Shown: one piece after another, positions 22,692 through 34,288 of the stretch
Numbering within the stretch: position 1 is the first letter of the stretch
Layout: the number at the start of each line of letters is the position of its first letter
NCBI GenBank assembly: GCA_032622095.1
Contig: CP136061.1
Location: forward strand, 52,339,762-52,403,761
From: Siphonodentalium dalli
Taxonomy: Eukaryota; Mollusca; Scaphopoda; Gadilida; Siphonodentaliidae
Length of the DNA stretch: 64,000 nucleotides
Direction: 5' to 3'
The notes under the pieces: model-generated
What the model was told of the DNA's origin: nothing
What the model saw: only the letters and a program-made list of their open reading frames with translations
Databases searched by the model: none
Translations under genes and position numbers: made by a program

Positions 22692-24451
22692 TGTTCTACC
22701 ATATGTTATCGTAGCCTACCTTGCGCCTGTACATTCAAATGCACTTGTGTCTAAGTTCTGGTATTAATGGGGTCAACCTGAGTTGACCGGGTGATGTGTA
22801 TAACATGTAGAGTCATCGCCCCTCTTCCGAAACTAAAATTGGGTAGCTGAAACAACCTTACATCCACTCATGTTAATTACATGTGATAAATATATATTCA
22901 TGACCTCGGTTCCCCAACTTAACGATTTCTTATCTTCCTTGCCAGCAGTGCAAGAATGTATAGGCGCAACACATACATGCTTGTTCTTACATAAATATTC
23001 CTTTCGTATGAAAGCGAGAGTGGCGATATATAGCCATATAGTTGTGTGCATGGTGCGCTCTTCGTGTGGTCCGTACTCAACGTGTAATTCAGGCAAAAAT
23101 TCAAATTAGGTGTGCTTATAGTTTATCTTGCATGTAACATAAACGTGTCTGTATCCGTACTATACGTCAGCTTGGGGGGTAAGTGTGTGAGTGTCCGCGA
23201 GCTTGTGCGTGCGTGTGTGCCTGTCTGCATTTTTGTTTTAAATGTTCGCGCGTATCTTGAGTGTCAGCTTTTGTAAGAGTGTATGAGTTTGCGTGCTATT
23301 TATTAGGACGTGGTTCATATATGTGTATATTTTTTCTTCTCCAAACTTACTTTTGCTCTTTCATTTTGACTATATTGTTGTAACATGTTGTATATACGCT
23401 ATTATGTATATGTATCACTCTTCAGAAATTGGAGGACAATAAAGGTATATATAACACCTCCGACTAATATGACGGCGTCGGTGTCATCAGCTCGGTGTCA
23501 TCAGTGGTTTATGACAAGCTATGTCAATTACCAATAAAAGAAATTTAAAAGACAATTTGTAAGTCTTATATTTCAACTTTTATAGTCATTTTTCGTTCTG
23601 CAGCCCACTGATGGTTGTGGTCGGAGACGGCCGAGTCGGCCGCCGGTTCGTTAATTAGGTGCTGGCTGTTATTGTTATTTTAACGGAACTCTGAGTTGGT
23701 CATTCGCCAAACCAATATATTTTATTTTATATAATTACACTCATGGGTATATAATATATGATCTTGAGCGCGTTACCATTTCTGACTATGGTTTTCTTGT
23801 TTATTCTAAAGAGATGTTTTAAGTCGTCGCATGTGCTTTAAAACGGTATGTCGTGATTACAATAGACCAAATGGGCATTGTATTCGTACACACACGCCTT
23901 GGTGGACTCGGTTTGATTAATTACTTGATTATGCACCCCCGTTCATTCAAAATATCGGTCCTCCTGTGACCGTTACCAATATGCGCTGTCATTTCAAGTG
24001 TTCTTACAAAAAGCAAAAACGGGGCATACTATAGCGACATGGAATGCAGGGAGGCGACAGATCATACCAACGATATACACGTTGATAATCTAAATAATTT
24101 TTTCAATGCCGAGTACGCTATCCTAGAACTTCTGTGGAACATTTACTTTGATTGAATGGAATTGTTAATATGGGAATAATTTGCCAGTCAAAATGCGAAC
24201 ATTGTCAATATGTTGACACTGGGTGGATATACATTGTATCAGAAATGTGACAAATATCTTACAAAATCAAGAGAGATAACTACATAGATATTGTTTCTGA
24301 GTTGCATTGAATAATAATCCAAACCGTGGAGGGGGTGTATTTTGGACGACCAAGACCCTCTCTGGATGGGAAGAGCTCTAGTCCAAAGATTGGCATTTGC
24401 TATTTCTGTATGCTGCAGCTACTTTCCCAAGCATGGCACATTTGGTAGTTG
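22692..24451. other. downstream of the LINE; no gene recognised
   Basis: Contains the probable LINE 3' untranslated region, but no poly(A) or short-repeat tail marks its end. A GT-rich stretch lies at about 23175-23220 and an AATAAAGG word near 23437. No exon was recognised. Confidence 0.4.
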
Positions 24452-24474
24452 CCCCCTCCCCCCCCCCCCCCCCC
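24452..24474. repeat. C tract
   Basis: Twenty-two C interrupted by one T, within intron 1 of gene 1. Length should be treated as uncertain in an assembly. Confidence 0.85.
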
Positions 24475-26136
24475 ACAATACGCACGTATTGTCGTGATAC
24501 ATTCATCGGAAGAACTGCTAGTACTTTTAATCCAATATTAACGAAAAACAACAGTTTGATCAGCGACCGGATCATATATATGATCGTTATTATATATACA
24601 TGCAAGTGAATTCTCGCAAGTTTCCTAGTATAATATGGTAAAAGTATGTACATTGTTGACAAGATACCAACTATGTACAATCATCGGCGTTGCCAGCAGG
24701 TTGCCATCTCAAAAACACTGTATAAGTCACCGCAACAGTATAATTAATTGGTAACAATTTCAATTCTTTATTCTCATCACTGATTGTAATTATTTTCGGA
24801 TCGATTGGGTGCTATAAATATGCCCATTAGTCGCCGATCTGCATTATCTGCTCTGTAATTCAGGGTTTGGACGCGCCCTTGTGTATACCGGCCAGTTCAA
24901 CAACTTCCAATAAATACCGACAGTAATGTGCTCATTGTGTCCTGTTATAGCATCTTTTGTGCCAAGGTCACATATTGCGAATGGATAGATTAACAAAATA
25001 TATATATGTATTTTCATCCTCCGCCCGACCATACTATTTTTCCTTCCGTTACCGAAAACATCATTATTTGTTTTTAGTCCTTAGGGTGGTTTCGCAAAGC
25101 ACGTATCTAGTCACTAGTACAAAAACGTTTAGATATTCGTAGTTGTGAACTCATATGGGGCCAAAAACATTGCTTTGCAAATATAATGACGAAGATTATA
25201 ATTACTGTATACATGAACAATGCACTATCTACAATGTTATAGTTTTCATTATTAATAGTCATGAACACATTACTGTTAGAGTCAGAATGGCATTGCCAAT
25301 TAGTCCAATAAGATACCAACTTGTTTTTAAATTCTTGACATTAAACATTGGAATAGGTCAAAACGTTGAGAAATATTCTAATAAAATATGTTAACTTGCT
25401 TCGCGATTAGCAATGTTGATAAATAACTGTAATAGTTCTGTTCACATACCTGCAGTGGTCTCAATATGCGACATACTGTTATTGGGGAACTTTCAATAAT
25501 TAATATAGCAAAAAAGCTTATCTATCTGGATGTGTGGGTCTAACTTTAGGACTAGTTGTTAAATAAACACTCAAATGCGTTAATGTTGCCCACCAATGGT
25601 CAAGCTATATTGTGAAACCAACCACAGGGGGTTAAAATTACTTATTATACTCCCTAATAAGTTGAGAAATCCACCCCTTAAATGAGGTAGAATTGCCCTC
25701 CTAAAACGGTTCAATATCTTATCACCTACGAGGTGGCATGAATGTACCCTTTCCAAAAGGGGCAAGTTGTCACCAAAGGGGGAGAGTAATAACTCCACAA
25801 GAGAGGGTGACGAGCAAAGGCGTGGGCTTGCCTCTCTTTTGTTTAGCTGTGTGGATGTGCCTTCTGTGTTCTCCGAATGTAAGCTATATACCCAACTATT
25901 AATTGTAAACAATGTCATGCTTTTCTGTTTTTTTCTTCCAGAAGACGGGAGTGATTGAAACTGTTATTTCGAGCAAGGGTTGAATTTTTAAACGATATCA
26001 TAACATCTACAATAGAGAATTGCCAACAACCTAAGATACGTGTGCCGATAATCATCTGACACGTCTCCACGCTAAATACGGCTTGTTGTTTAAATTTCCA
26101 TAGAAATGACAGTATGTTATGTAATCTTATACTCAC
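24475..26136. other. gene 1 intron 1, proximal part; no gene recognised
   Basis: AT-rich intron sequence downstream (on the minus strand) of the signal-peptide exon. Nothing further could be supported. Confidence 0.4.
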
Positions 26137-26225
26137 ATGTTCGTCTGAATTGCGACAACGTGCAGTGCAAGGGTGCCATAAACAATCAACATGCGTACCG
26201 GAAATACAGGATAATGTTTTTTCAT
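26137..26225 (-). CDS. gene 1, exon 1: signal peptide
   Basis: From ATG at 26225 the exon reads MKKHYPVFPVRM, then a hydrophobic core LIVYGTLALHVVA, then IQTN before a GTGAGT donor. This is a standard signal peptide: basic n-region, hydrophobic h-region, small residue near the end. It directs the product into the secretory pathway. The exon ends two bases into a codon (phase 2), and the PAN exon at 13612 supplies the missing base, giving Ile then Asn-Tyr. That agreement is the main reason for linking them across 12.5 kb. Alternative in-frame starts are an upstream Met 16 codons earlier and Met12 inside; the chosen one gives the most typical n-region. The promoter was not identified. Confidence 0.6.
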
Positions 26226-26498
26226 CACCGCGTGGCCGCTTTTAGATGACGCATTTGAGGTAGAACACATTGCCACACACGAGTCTGCTCTAACCTATAT
26301 CTAGAGGAAGCCGGCCTGTGATCGAACCACCATGATTGTACAGTATGTACATAATGTGCGATAAGCAAAACATTCAACACCGGGGAGACCCGATAACCCA
26401 GTATGGATCACCTGGATTTACGGTGATTGTTTTCGCCGCGATCTATGTTGAAGTTGCATGTAGCGGATTAACATGAATCAACATAAATCTTGGAGACT

Positions 26499-26600
26499 GA
26501 CCAATTCAATTCAATTTTATTCATCTCATCATCATGTTGGGTTATCATATATATATTTAGACATAATGCATCAGTGCATGGTGTATTACGTATACATTCG
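26499..26600 (-). mobile_element. 3' tail of a 5'-truncated LINE
   Basis: On the minus strand: ATGATGAGATGAATAAAATTG followed by an AATTG-type short-repeat tail. Endings of this form (AATAAA-like word plus pentamer tail) are usual for CR1/L2-type LINEs. It does not match the 3' flank of the LINE at 19095-22691, so it belongs to another family. Confidence 0.45.
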
Positions 26601-26984
26601 CATAGAGTGCGACAACCCGTGGTAACATATGGTAGGATTCGTCAGTAGAAGCCTCAGGAAAGCCTATAGAGCGGCAGAACCCTTCTAACGAATATGGGCA
26701 GATTTATGGTTCGTCTCCCTTTTCCCGAGTTGAAGAGTTCTCTCAACTTAATAGTGTATAATATGGTGTAATGTATTTCCGACGGAGATAATGTAATATT
26801 GGACATTTCAATATTACATGAAATTCGTCGCCCAATTATGGTCAGGGCTCAGCAAGAATCACGACGAAACTCGTAGAATCGCCAAAAAACACCGACAACT
26901 ATATACTTAAAATATGTTACGCCATCTGAATTTATGTTATAACAGTATTAACTGTGTTTAATGACCACGACGTTGGTAATATGA

Positions 26985-27085
26985 TGATTGTGACGATGAC
27001 AATGATGGCCAGGCGACGACGATAGTGGCGATGAGAATGATGATAACGATGATGAATATGGTGATGATGACAATTGAGATGGTGA
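26985..27085. repeat. imperfect GAT/ATG trinucleotide repeat
   Basis: GATGA, ACGATG and TGATGA words dominate this stretch. It is a degenerate microsatellite. Confidence 0.6.
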
Positions 27086-27214
27086 ATTCACCGGGCTGTA
27101 TGAGAAGAGAAAACGGGTGTTGATGTAATATTGTATATTATGCGATGTCTTACTTTATTTTCTGTTGTTCATCTGTGTACAAAACTGCACTTTTTTGTTT
27201 TCTCAATGTCCATA

Positions 27215-27649
27215 TGTGACCCGCCATATCAAATCCAGTCGGAAGTCGGGATTTTTTTACCCTGTGCCAATGCATTCTCTTATATATGCGAGTCGACCAT
27301 AGGTTGCCTCGCATATATAAGTGAATGCATTGGCCTAACAATTTTTTACAATTTTAATAATGTTTTCTTGTATTCTTTAACAATTTTATAATTTCACCCA
27401 TACAGAGCCCCAGACAAACATGAGCAGACGACACTCTTCTATATGCTTCTATATATGTGTGGGGCTCCTTGCAGGGTAATGGGTGTTTTTTTATTTTATG
27501 TCCTAAAAATTGTCAGAAACATTTATTTAAAAAAAATTATAAAAAATTGTTAGGCCAATGCATTCTCGCCTCGCATATATAAGAGAATGCATTTGGCACA
27601 GGGTAAAAAAAATCCCGACTTCCGACTGGATTTGATATGGCGGGTCACA
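27215..27649. mobile_element. TA-flanked MITE family A, copy 3
   Basis: Termini TGTGACCCGCCATATCAAAT and its inverted form, flanked by TA. The left hairpin is complete (about 27267-27335). The right hairpin (27555-27597) lacks most of one arm. The core is in the opposite orientation to copy 1 at 2136-2598. Confidence 0.8.
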
Positions 27650-28191
27650 TATATGATATCTTGGATCAGAGAATAACGCATACATATAGTGTTTTGCTTA
27701 TCGCACACTCTTTACATACTGTCTTTCAAATCTTTGTCCTTAAGATGGTAACGCCCACCCGACCCACTCAGTTTTAGTCCTTAATACTGAGCGTCCATTG
27801 TCCTCTTGGTCGCCATTCCTTTCACGAGTTGTCTGTGCAGTTCGAGTTTGCTCTCTTCGTTCGATTTATCGTTAATTACTATCAAATTTGAACGATTGAC
27901 CGAGGAACTCATTTTAATGAGCGACATCTTCAACAATATCCATCATGGCAATTATATTTAATTAGGAAATCATTGTTATAATTAAGAGACGATTGACCCT
28001 TGAGTTACGAATATACATTACTCCATTGATGAGAATGGGCGGATGTGTAGTCCCGATAAAATTGTGGCTAAAGTCATGTCGTATATCATATATGGTCCGT
28101 TACGGCGCAAAAATATAACTTTCGCGTAATTATTAGGAATATACGGGTTCGATTACACAATATTATTGAGCCAACCTGTATGTTTTTATTA

Positions 28192-28763
28192 CACTGAGAA
28201 TAAATTCGGTCAATATGACTAACCCTGAGTTAGTCACAAGAATTTGGAGTCAGTTTGATTAACCCATACAGTTCCATTGCGTTGCCATTATTTTAGATGT
28301 ATAGTTGGACGAATATGATGGGAGGATACAATATTCTAATTTCATAGACACAACCGACATTTCGGAAGTGACCATATATACTGTACACACATATACCACC
28401 AACTATTGTTATACCTCTCAACATGCAGACCAGTATTGGAATCTGTGTTTTTGGAGAATTGATTCAAAGATTGGCCTGCTTTTAACACGGCCTCTGATTC
28501 ATTATAATTGATATATCATCTGGTCGAGTGTTTTAATTATTTCCACAATATTTTCATATACATGCATTTCAACATTGCAAGTAAGGATGACTAAGATAAG
28601 TTATTCCTTTTGTCTCAATCCTAGTCATTTTGGCTAACTTATCTTTGTCGTTATGACTATCACTTTCCGACTTAGTCATTATCACTACGCCATGTTAGTA
28701 ATTATGTGGACAAACCTTTGACTAACCTAAGGTAGTCATATTGACCAACGTTTCTCTTTAAGT
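28192..28763. mobile_element. inverted-terminus element family F, copy 1
   Basis: The left end begins CACTGAGAATAAATTCGG and continues GTCAATATGACTAACC. The right end carries the inverted GGTTAGTCATA-type motif (GACTAACCTAAGGTAGTCA) and TATTGACC. The interior shares an inverted block with copy 2 (ACTATTGTTATACCTCTCAA). CACTG ends recall EnSpm/CACTA or related superfamilies; the class is not certain. The right boundary is approximate. Confidence 0.55.
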
Positions 28764-29293
28764 ACATTAGTGCCATTTTTTTTCTGAAAATGTTTTATTC
28801 TTAATGATGTGTTCAGGGTTCGGCTAATGTCAACGAATCCAATTTTAAATAGAAGCTAGTGTATAAAATTAAATTATTGCCACAAGAAGTACTACATAAA
28901 AGATAATATTTGTTGGATAATGCATTTTCTATATGCGTTTTATTTCACATCGTTTCAATGTTTAGATGGACACCATTTATTTGGTTTATATTTCAATGAC
29001 ACAAAGATATTTTTTGTCTATTGACTAGTGTGTATTCTTTTATTTGATTGGTCGATATCTACACGATATGGGACTATATGCATTGAAACCCGTGATATTC
29101 CCGCCAAACCACACACAAATTTCATGTATCGCGTGGTAAACTCGTTCTGGAAATTACAACCGTCCTAGAAATTATCCGTACCACGTACAGTGTCTATATT
29201 ATGTAGGAGCCTCGTTCCAGAAGGTCAATAAGAGCTTAATATATTTGAAGTGTCAATATATAAATTCGTTACCTCGTGTCTGTTTTTACTTAC

Positions 29294-29446
29294 CCTCAGC
29301 GGGCCATATCCCATACGGACCACGGCCTCATGGGATATGGCTGACAATAAGAGAAATAGAGCAAATATATTGCATTTTTGTTTCTGATTGACATCTTGAC
29401 ATCCTATGGTCCAAACCTGAAAAGTGATTTTTTTATTTGATGTCAA
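29294..29446 (-). CDS. possible signal-peptide exon (weak)
   Basis: A Met-initiated frame reaches a strong donor (CTGAGG|GTAAGT) after 51 codons and contains a hydrophobic stretch CNIFALFLLLSAISHEA. However, the n-region before it is about 25 residues, long for a signal peptide. The exon would end in phase 0, which does not fit the PAN exon of gene 1. The last 40 bases are a hairpin (CCATATCCCAT mirrored). It may be the first exon of an unseen gene or simply a repeat-derived frame. Confidence 0.25.
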
Positions 29447-30053
29447 GTTTGTGAGACCGGGAGCTCATAGGTACCCCTGTACCCCCATCCACACCACCCC
29501 GCACATGACTTAACTTCACCCCACTCATTTATGTTATTATGTCCCTCAACTTTCAAGCAATGTCAATGTGAGAAGATGCGGCCTTGTAGATGCCAGACAA
29601 GAACCCAACTAATCAGAAGGCTCTGAGTCCCTTTAAGTATGAACGACCAAGTGGCAAATTAAGCAGGATATAAGATAATCCGTTTTCCACCTATATGTTG
29701 TAAACTTCATGCAAATACATGTAGTAGGGTGAATTTCCATTTTGAGTCATTGCATGTGGCAACTTTAAAAACATGTCATCGTCACCCTTAGTAAAGCTGA
29801 TCAGTTTCTTGGAATCATCTGCAGAACATTCACCAAGCTAAACTCGGAAAATTTACAAGACTTCAATCCTAATGATGCGACTAATTATTGATTATGGACA
29901 CTGCAATTGGAGGCCCCATCTCCTTAAGCATTCACTAGTATTAGAAAGTGCAGCGTCAAGCGATACGCATGGATCCGCGGTTATGATTTATTCTTATGAT
30001 GTTACACTCTCCATTCTTGGATTAATGTTCTTTAAATACAGGAGATTAGGCCC

Positions 30054-30067
30054 GGGGGGGGGGGGGG
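30054..30067. repeat. G tract
   Basis: Fourteen consecutive G. Confidence 0.9.
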
Positions 30068-30199
30068 TAATAGAGGGATACCAAAATTCAATAAAGCGGA
30101 GACATTACAATTTCAAAGAAGATACATGTATATGCTATTCACCATTTCGACACATATATTGCAACAAGAGGTCCTTCTTATAAACTACCTAGCTGAAAC

Positions 30200-30765
30200 A
30201 GGCTCCCTTCGCGAGCCTTTATTCAGCATCGGAGGGGCCTGTGGTCCCTGCACTGCGGCCCATTTGTGCATTAGGGGCATATGGCCCCTGTATGCGCTTC
30301 GCGCACACTCATGACAGACAGATCCTACAATTTTAGATATATTGATCATATTATTAAGCTACTTCAATATATAATCGGACAAATATGTTCATATTGGACA
30401 TAAATATTGACATTGGTTCGTATTGGACTTACTTGGTTCTGGTATAAGCCCATAGTGGACTTTTACCCGTTATTCTGTTGTATAGCACGGGCCACAGTGA
30501 AAACACATCTACAAAGAGCGTACATCTGGTGCTGAAATAGGTCCATAGTGAACGTATTTCGTTTTTGTTATTTATTTTATTAAAAAAATTTAAATCAAAA
30601 TTTTGAAACACTAACGCCGTTATAACTTCCGCCAGGGTACCTCGAGCCACCACGCCAAATTTGGTTGAAATCGGAACAGCAGTCTGGGAGAAAAATCAGG
30701 ACAGACAGACAGACAGACAGATAGACATATCCTACTCTTTTATATATATATATATATATATATAG
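30200..30765. repeat. diverged relative of the 31.0/35.5 kb repeat, with GACA and TA runs
   Basis: It contains GAGCCTTTATTCAGC near 30217, and a stretch CCACGCCAAATTTGGTTGAA ending in GTCTGGGAGAAAAAT followed by (GACA)n at about 30700-30720 and (TA)n at about 30740-30763. The reverse complement of 36000-36110 shows the same order (GGTTGAAATCGG-like block, CTGGGAGAAAA, GACAGA run). The three copies are members of one family. Confidence 0.55.
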
Positions 30766-31011
30766 ATGATCGACACAGAATTCATTGCTACAAGAATTCC
30801 TTCTTATACACTAACGATCGACCACAACTATAAATATGTCAAGACATACTTATTGACACAGATAATTCAATTTCTGCAAGAGGTCCTCCTTACTAACTGA
30901 TGATCGACCTGCATTATGGATGATCTGTTCTCGAAAACCCATTCCGCTCGAGCAAATGCCGATTCCGTTGTGATCTATTCCGCTTGTCGACAGAGCAATT
31001 TTCAAATTTAC

Positions 31012-31945
31012 CAACCTGGGAACATTTTGATTTTCTGCATGACGGAAAATTTATTACATTGAAAGAAAGCAATGCATGTAATATATTTCTTTATTAAAAG
31101 CTGTGCCTCTGTATAGTTACCCACTTCAAACAGTTCAGATGCCGCTTCTGGTGTGTACTCATAAGCAAATTGCTTTTACTTGACTGACCTCTTGGTCCAG
31201 GATTGACTCGATTATTGAGCCTTTATTCAGCGTCAGAGGGGCCTGCGGCCCTGTCGTGCGACAGGAGCCTGCATCCCATTTGCGCATATTTTGATCATTT
31301 GAACATTTTAATTAAAAAAAAAATTTAATTAAATTTAAAACAAACAAATATTATTATTAATTTTATATATTGTTTCTTGTTATATACAACTCCTTGCTCA
31401 ATTTAACAACACAATTTTTTCATTTTTTTAAATTAAATTTTTTCTTATTTTTAAATCAGTTTTAGAACAGTTGCGAACAGACAAACGGACATAGATATAT
31501 AAAGCTCCTATATTCTTTAATATATACATATATACATGTAAATTCACCAAATTTTGTCTTTGCGGGTAAAGCATCCTGCAGAAAATCAATCACACACAAA
31601 GTGATAAACAGCGCGTGAAGATCGTGTTGAGAAACATGCCCTTCGTCAGATTGAATTAAACCCACAAAGAGATCGGATTAATGGACCATGAGCGATACTC
31701 ATTTCTCAATGAATAAATCGTGCACGCGTTCGCGATGATTTATGACATGTCAATAACCATTATATTGGCTTGTCTTTTGGTCCGATAGGTAAGAGGGTAG
31801 TTTGACTGTATGCTCATATCACCAAATCGAGTTGTCAATTAGTTGGTAACTGAACGACAAAAACGCCCCCTTAGACTCGGGTTGGCTGGACCGCCAATGT
31901 AGGTTTAAACCGGAGATGACGAATCCGGCCTTTATATTGTTTATA
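31012..31945 (+). mobile_element. 1 kb repeat, left copy of an inverted pair (terminus type H)
   Basis: Collinear, in reverse complement, with 35499-36520. Markers include CCGCTTCTGGTGTGTACTCA, GAGCCTTTATTCAGCGTC, GCGAACAGACA and CAGAAAATCAATCACA. The right end is ...GATGACGAATCCGG, the same terminus as the small element at 46815-47254. No long reading frame is present. Confidence 0.7.
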
Positions 31946-32427
31946 CATAGGTTTTTAATCATAGGAAACACGGAACTATATCAGATGTGACATTTAGAGA
32001 CCAGTATACTAGGACATTTGGGTGCATGTATGGATGACTGAACAAATATCAAATATATGGTTGAATGATGGAATCAGGGGTCCCCCTGCATGGGAAAAAT
32101 CCGTTAACTTTATATTCCGCACACCAAATTGGATTGCTGTCTTATTCTTCAGGTTTTTTGTTATTAACATTGTTTATTCTATGTATAATCCATTCCAAGG
32201 ATTCTACAATTTTGCTATTGTATTAGTACTTTGTAGCGCCCATTCTCGTGATTATCACTTACCGAATGGGGAAATATAAAATCAAACATATACCACAATA
32301 CAAGTTTACGATTGATCAGAATATCTGAAGAAGACACATAAGGTTGATTTGGCTATTAATAACATGTTTTCAATAGGATGAATGGCCGACCAATATGGAA
32401 AATATATTCCATATATGGGTACATGTA

Positions 32428-32565
32428 TGTAAGGTGAGTACACACACACACATGCACGCCCTCCCTCACACACACGCACACACACCCTCCCTCACACCCC
32501 CTCTCTCTCACACACACCCTCACACACACCCTCACACCCTCATACCAACACACAAACACATATAT
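32428..32565. repeat. CA/CCCT-rich microsatellite
   Basis: Runs of CACACA interrupted by CCCTC and CTCTCT over about 140 bases. Confidence 0.85.
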
Positions 32566-32832
32566 ATATATTTAGCTTAGCACCAAGTCCGTTTTACGTT
32601 AATGTTTTAATTTGACGCTATGCCACTGGAACGCGCACACATGGATGCCCATGCTGCGCAATATTCGTCAAATATGTTAGAGTCCGTGAGTTGTTAGTCA
32701 TGGTTCAGACATTAGAACGATGCACCAATTAGTGTGTAAAAGAGGTCAATATTAGCCAGTTTCTTTGCAAAAGACGTAAAGGCTACATCCTTCTCGAAAT
32801 TTTAATTGACATTGTGTTTCACAACTTTCAAG

Positions 32833-33057
32833 GTTTAATGTTCTTGTCTATTCCAAACAAAGCCATTATCCAGGTAGATCTGGAGAGCTTCGATAAGCAT
32901 TATGGTATTTCCTATAGAAAGTTAATTTCAATAGAACGTTGTTTGAAAAACCAAAGGCTAATTTTGGACGCCTCTCAAATTCTGATCTCTGACGACAATC
33001 CAACAACAAAAGGGCACCAGTCTCATAAGAGTGATATACAACATCACGAAACAACAG
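32833..33057 (+). CDS. possible internal exon, product unknown
   Basis: A 225-base open segment lies between an acceptor (CACAACTTTCAAG) and a strong donor (ACAACAG|GTAAGT) and is phase 1 at both ends, the class most used for shuffled extracellular modules. The 75 residues (GLMFLSIPNKAII..., KLISIERCLKNQ, ..., HHETTG) have one Cys and match no family I recognise. No partner exon on the plus strand was identified. It could be chance: splice-like words around an open stretch of this size are not rare. Confidence 0.3.
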
Positions 33058-34288
33058 GTAAGTCTTGGGTAGAAAACAGCCTTTGTGTTTGTTGTGTTGA
33101 ATAATTCTTCAACGTTTTGTAATTAAACATTAAAAGTCCTCTTCCTGCTCGATCGGTAAAAAACGACACTTGCAAGTCAATATATGCGGTGATTAATATG
33201 TGGCGGTGATGCTGAAGTTGCCTCTACTGTTACCGTTAAGGCTACATACACATATAGACAATGCCTTCACGAATTAAATTCTGCAAGTAACAGTATGATA
33301 TGTTCAGACTACAACTGGATTAATGACAGGCGCAAATAAATTATAAGTATTTTTATAAACTTGTGTACCCCTCCCTTCCCACATCCCTGACTCGAATGGC
33401 CCCAACTTGATGAAAATCGGGGACAAATTGTTTTATCAAATTTTTTTTCGACATCCGTTGTGTATGTCAGTGCAGACGTACATACATATAAACATGATGT
33501 GCATATATATATATACCAGATAATATACCAGATAAACATGTATCACTTAACCGGGGATGTGAATAAACCCACTTGCATGACAGGCTATATTCGATATACA
33601 TAAACAAATACCTAACACTGTGCAGTATATATTATGTGCTACATTAATTTTACGTATGCTGTTTATATGTGTATATTCAAAATTATGTTGTTGGGTTTTA
33701 TATGTATGCATTTGCAGAGAAGTATATATGACTTCATGTGGCAGAACAAGCCGATCTCATATCATCGTTTGTTTGTTTGTTAGTAGGAGTTGGAGTTTTA
33801 CACGTTGCATTATTCAGCAACCATCATCATGAATGAATGACGTAATTAGTATCAAGAAGCTGTCAGTTTTAGTGGTGGGGGAAAGACCTGCACACACTGC
33901 ATGTATAAACTACCGATCCCGGCCAGTAATTAACACACTCTTATATTTATACAATCCATTCTACTCGTGCCGCGTAAATGCAAGGACCAGATCCCGGATC
34001 GACAGCGGTTACCAACTCACCAACTTCGGTGAATGGTCAACGAGCGATCTGTTTTACTGACTTAGCTACCGTGGTTCCAGGTCGGTAGTCGGATAGCAGG
34101 CTTTATATTATTAATATTTATATGTTGTTACATGGCACACTCACCAATTTGTTAGCATACTATGGAACGTGGGAAATCTGTGCTCAAACGCGATGTGTAT
34201 CAATAAATGACAAAACTGTGCAATTACCTCTCAGCTATATCTTCTGGTACAATGCATAGTAGAACAATAAGTACATGCAACGTGTAGC
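33058..34288. other. no gene recognised
   Basis: AT-rich spacer. No repeat boundaries or exons could be supported. Confidence 0.4.

Larger units (their letters stand above)
26340..27722. repeat. pair of 35 bp inverted repeats bounding 1.38 kb
   Basis: The sequence ACAGTATGTACATAATGTGC... at 26340-26374 is mirrored with few mismatches at about 27688-27722 (shared core TTTTGCTTATCGCACA). They could be the ends of a decayed transposon that later received the LINE tail (26499-26600) and family A copy 3. No transposase frame lies between them. Confidence 0.45.

Noticed and set aside
26310-26335. GATCGAACCACC, resembling an antisense tRNA T-arm
   Set aside because: The anticodon and D-arm order is wrong for either strand and no cloverleaf forms.
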